64,000 nt of DNA from Harmonia axyridis (Eukaryota; Arthropoda; Insecta; Coleoptera; Coccinellidae), in contig NC_059501.1 in the NCBI RefSeq assembly GCF_914767665.1, forward strand, positions 31,286,501 through 31,350,500, given 5' to 3'. Below are positions 59,611 through 64,000 of the stretch, piece after piece. The translations under genes and the position numbers were made by a program. Within the stretch, counting starts at the first letter, position 1. Every line of letters starts with the position of its first letter. A model generated the notes under the pieces. That model worked only from the letters and a program-made list of their open reading frames with translations. It ran no database searches and was not told where the DNA came from.

Positions 59611-60804
59611 CAAGCCATTGCTATGTTGGCTCAGTGTTTTTTCCTATCAACTAACAATGTTTTGTGAATTCATGACACTTGTTTTTATCCATTTTTCAAA
59701 CAAAAACAACTGTAGCATCACGTGGATTTTGAAGCTTGAGAAAATATTGGTATGAAGCTAGAGGTATCATCTGTGTGCCAAGGCCGGGATTTGAGTTGTA
59801 CAATTCAATTGTTTTATTCATTTTTCAGTATTAACCTTCAAAGACTAATATTCTTTAAACAGCTGGAGATATCCTGTATTCTTGATGAATTCTGAGAAAA
59901 CAGTAGTCTACTAATTTTAGAATCAATATCTTCATTTATGAAATAATTGTAATTTTTCAAAAATTATCACTATGTTTTTTTCAACGACTAACATTTTGCA
60001 TGATATTAATTGATCAAATATTTTCCTATTCTGATCTAAAGTATCACTTGTTACATTATGGACGATAAGTTATGAGACATCAATCTATAAACAAACTACT
60101 TTTTTTAAAAACAAAATATCATGTTCTTTTGATATTTCAGTTATTAAACTTTTGAACTCAAATAATATGAATCAAAATTATTAGTATTTGGATGTAATTA
60201 TTTTGCAATGTATGACTTTTCAGAAATAAATTTTTAGAATTCAATTTTCTACTTTTCCCACTGATGGATCAAATTTTTGAGAAGTGATATATCAATCAAT
60301 CTTTGGGGCCTATCTAAATCACTTCAATGTTTTAGGCGAACAGATTTATTTTAGGGATCTATACATATATCCGAAAGTCGATATGATTCTTTAGGTTTCC
60401 AAATGGATGTCATTTTTAACCTAATATCAATTAAGACAGGAAGATAGTTGCATTCAATACATTTAAAATATATACATTAGAATCTTATAAACCGTTTCTT
60501 TACCTATTGATCTGAAGAAAGGTCAATGAAATGAACTTTATCTTCTCGCAAGTTTCTTTAGGCAAGCAATAATTCATAATATGCAACTGTGAATTGATAA
60601 ACTTACCTAATTAAATTTCTTTATCATACTAGGTGCTCATAATCTTATTCATATTGTCATCAGCAAATAATGGAATAGTTAGAGATGTGAAAATTATTTC
60701 AAATTTTGCTCTAGATTCGTATTTCGTATCTAACAAAAAGATTTATAATTCCACTGTGCTTCGTTTTCTTCATCAATATATTTAATATGAGAAAATTTTG
60801 ATGG

Positions 60805-60890
60805 AATTATTGCGATTCGAACCTGGATCGTCTAAATAAAAACACATAACTCAAAATTCCAACTGCCAAACATAAAGATTCTTGAATATC
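60805..60890 (-). repeat. tRNA-derived (SINE-like) relic
   Basis: On the minus strand GGTTCGAATCG is a near-consensus B box, preceded by about 45 nt that begin with an A-box-like TGGCAGTTGG. The cloverleaf cannot be completed, so this is a decayed tRNA or SINE head. Confidence 0.35.
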
Positions 60891-62246
60891 TTCAACCCAA
60901 AATCTCAAATCTAGGTATGGTAAAGAAAATATTTAAATATTGCATAATTTTTTTACAATATTCATCTTACATTTTTAATGGTTCTGGTAACGCTATCAAC
61001 ACAAAATTTTGCACCAAACTTGGGAATTACTTTTCCAATATTGTCCTTGAATTTCCTATTGATTACGCGATCAACATTAAATTCCGTACGAAGCTTGGAA
61101 TTGTTATTTCGTATGAACACCTGAAACCTCGCACTGTCTGTTCTGTGGTTGCCGAAAGAATAAGAAATGTTTTTCGATGTTCTTGTTGAATTCGAAATAA
61201 TAATTATTTAACTAGCATATATTGACGTTAAGATTGGATCAACAGGGAAACGCCCTATCATCTAAGGTGAGTAGCGATAGACTGGTTTCACTCTTTTTGG
61301 AGCTCATCAGTATTACATAACTCAACGTACGATGGCAACCAAATGAAAATTGAAGATCTTCTACTGAAAGCCAGCAGCAGCATTAATACTATATGTGACA
61401 ATGTGACACCTGGTGTCCATTAATTTAAGTTTTCTTTTTCTTTTGCGGTCATTCGAAAATATAAGATAGGCATGAAATAGCAATATTGTAATAGTCATTT
61501 TCCTACGGAAAGCGGAAAGTTGTACTTTCCCGCACGAGATTGCTATTGCCTGAACGACGCGGAGCAAAAAATCGAGTGCGGGAACAATATATTTCCGAAA
61601 CCGTATTATAAAAAAACTTAATGTTTTTTTTGTTCAATAAGCATTTGATCATTGAATAACGTGACCAAAGTATATTTGGATTGAGTACTTCATTAAGATC
61701 AACAGGGTACGCCAAAAAAACTTCCTCTTTGAAGCTGTTCACTTTCTTAACTTTGCGCACTAGTTTTTCAGACATCTCAACACAGATCTTAATTGTCCAG
61801 TTCTCTTTGATAATGCAATAATTCTCAAACAGAAAATTGCATTAATATTTATATAAATATAAATATTTACTTTCCCGCACTATTGCGAAAAAGTTACATT
61901 TGTCGAATCGAAAACAATGCGGTAAAATAGTTATTTAGAACCAAGGATCTATTGTAGAAAAATTAGATTCAATGAAAAATTCACATTATACATTCTAGTG
62001 ACTTTTGTATTGTATCTTGGGATTTGTTGTGACTGTTACCAAAATTGACAAAATACAGAATTTGAATTTGAGTCGTATGTTTCGCATTTTGAAATAATTT
62101 TTAATTACGCATGAAATTCTTGGATTATGTCTGACGAAATCGATTCAACACCACCATTATTAAGAGAAATAGCGAGTAATGTTGTAAATCATTTCACCTT
62201 ATCGAAATTATATTATATTGACAATTGACATGTGTTGAAAACAATG

Positions 62247-62300
62247 CTGTAATGAGTTCATTACAGCACTATTTTTAGAACTGTAATGAACTCATTACGA
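62247..62300. repeat. Pair of inverted palindromic motifs
   Basis: CTGTAATGAGTTCATTACAG at 62247-62266 and CTGTAATGAACTCATTACGA at 62281-62300 are each nearly self-complementary and complementary to each other. Possible MITE end or operator-like palindrome; function unknown. Confidence 0.4.
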
Positions 62301-64000
62301 TACTGAAATATAGGAATATATTTTGAAGTTTAATATACTTTTTGAAGTGTTAAAATGGTATTTTTCATTTTATTCATTACATTCATACAAGAATAATATT
62401 TAATAATTTTAGGATTTCATTATATACATTTTCTGAAATGAGTGCGATCTAATTAATTGAGTAGGTCATGGAATCATTTTTTGAGCGTAAGAAAAATTGT
62501 CTACTATCGATCGATTCATTCAGATCACTTAGCCAATCAAAAATTTTCAAAGGTGCTCTAGACGTTCTGTGGCTTATCACAGGCAAAGAATAGAAGGGAG
62601 ATATTCGCATACCTATCAAATAATTTTCAGTTGAGGTATTCACTTGTTATCTCACGTCGCCAAAAGATACCTCTTCATACAACATGAGAACGGTGAGTTT
62701 GATGATTTCCTTCGATCTGATTCTTGCTAGTTAAGATATTTGTCTTTGATAAGATTCAAACACTTAGGTCAATAGCCGCCTAGAGAATCGCAAAAATAGT
62801 CATATTTTCTTTTTTTTTCTTATTGTGCCGCTTTCTGTGTGGTGATAAATCTCTCAAATGAATTGGCTTCATATCAAATGATGAAGTGATAAGAAAGGAA
62901 ACAAAAAGGTAATAAAATTTCTTCTCAACTAAATTTTTGTTGCAAGAGTTTCAAATCTTAATTGAAATCCTCATAATGCCACTTATATATTTACTATTTG
63001 ATGTTTTTCATAAGATACCATTGGATCATTTCATTTTCCAACATACTTTTTCAACATGAAATAGGAGAAAAATATTCCTTTACTGATAGATTGTGTTCAA
63101 GTAATAAATTCTTCCTAATTCAATAAAAAAGTTGTGAAAAGGTTGCTATGATTTGAATATTGAAGGATTTCTTAGAATTTCATATGATCAATGAAAGTGA
63201 AAAAATATATCATCCCATACTATGCCAGTATTTTGCATTCAATTAAATAATTTTTTTTTTATGCCAATCATTTTTGTGATTCAATTTTTTAATATTAACT
63301 GCTCCAAATTCACTATTAACGTCCTCAAAAGATCAAAATTGTATTTTTTTCATATTCTCAGCCTTTCAGACCTCATAATTTCCGAAGAAAATCTATGACA
63401 TAAAACAAAAAATTCGAATTGCACTATGCTAAAAGAAAATATAAAATTTGCGATGTTAATTTTTTTTCATGTTTGAGACGCTATCGAAATCGAAATATTT
63501 CCTAATTCAAAATTATCATTAACAATTTGCAGTTATTCCAGGAAAAAATTTATTTATGTTTTCAACAACTATACAAATTAAGTTGAAAAATCCATTCATC
63601 TTAAGTTGTTCATCGCCCTAAGGTTTTGTCGAAAATTATAGGAGATATTCGCATTAAATTTAAAAACCAATCCATAAACCACATGAGTTCTTCTAGCTCG
63701 ATTCATGAAATTCAAAGGCTGAAAATGAAAGTAACAAATAAAAAAAAATTATTTTCAGAAATTGAAACATTTAGGTATTGCTTTCCGGACGAATCGGAAC
63801 GAAGTTCTAAAAATTTTGGAATTTTCATTCTGATTTCAAAATTAACGGGTTCAAACACATACAAGAGTTCCATTCAGTGCATGATTTTCTTCATATCAGA
63901 TTAAATATGATGTGATCGAAAAATGAATAACATAAAATTTTCAGTATTTTCAGCATTTTAATCTGATGGATTAAGATTTCAAGATGTCATGATCAATTTA

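Larger units (their letters stand above)
59611..64000. other. AT-rich terminal stretch, no gene recognised
   Basis: No conserved coding frame was found on either strand. The features seen are the tRNA-like relic at 60805-60890, a GC-richer patch near 61500-61590, and palindromes near 62247. It may be intergenic or intronic DNA of a gene outside the window. Confidence 0.4.

Overview
The window looks like AT-rich nuclear DNA from an insect, probably a beetle. The coding sequence is split by many GT-AG introns, the recognisable host genes are insect-type carboxylesterases, and most of the rest is eukaryotic transposable elements (mariner, hAT, BEL/Pao, Jockey-like, R4/Dong-like, Penelope-like, Helitron-like, foldback elements). 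Nothing suggests a prokaryote. The species is not identified; 'beetle' is an inference from the esterase type and repeat content.

Host genes (1-40.7 kb, all + strand): a tandem cluster of three carboxylesterase genes. Gene A (1863-7501) is only the 3' part of a gene that begins left of the window. Gene B (11865-27222) and gene C (32899-40736) are complete. Each has eight exons in identical phases (0,0,1,1,0,0,1), and the joined exons stay open for 551 and 545 codons with intact Ser-Glu-His triads. No start region encodes a signal peptide, so they are probably cytosolic alpha-esterase-like enzymes of the detoxification/dietary type. Gene A is divergent: its last two exons are fused and the fused exon carries about 35 extra residues before the catalytic His.

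The introns and spacers are packed with mobile DNA. Intron 2 of gene B holds a hAT element (8-bp target duplication) whose reading frame is interrupted by a BEL/Pao element (5-bp target duplication AGAAA). Intron 4 of gene B holds a mariner starting 10 nt after the splice donor, itself split by a probable solo LTR. Intron 5 of gene B ends in a retroposon tail of TTA repeats that abuts the splice acceptor. Intron 2 of gene C holds a large foldback element and another mariner.

Right half (40.7-64 kb): no host gene was recognised. It has a 1.6-kb foldback element, a decayed Jockey-like 3' end, then a 10.7-kb head-to-tail array of five units of about 2 kb (44929-55602). The outer ends of the array have Helitron hallmarks: A|TC at the left, hairpin plus CTAG|T at the right. 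Each unit carries a tRNA-like block followed by a T-run and ends in amplified copies of its own terminal hairpin. This array is the most unusual structure in the window. Beyond it are relics of Jockey-like, Penelope-like and mariner elements, then about 4 kb with nothing recognised apart from a tRNA-like relic and short palindromes.
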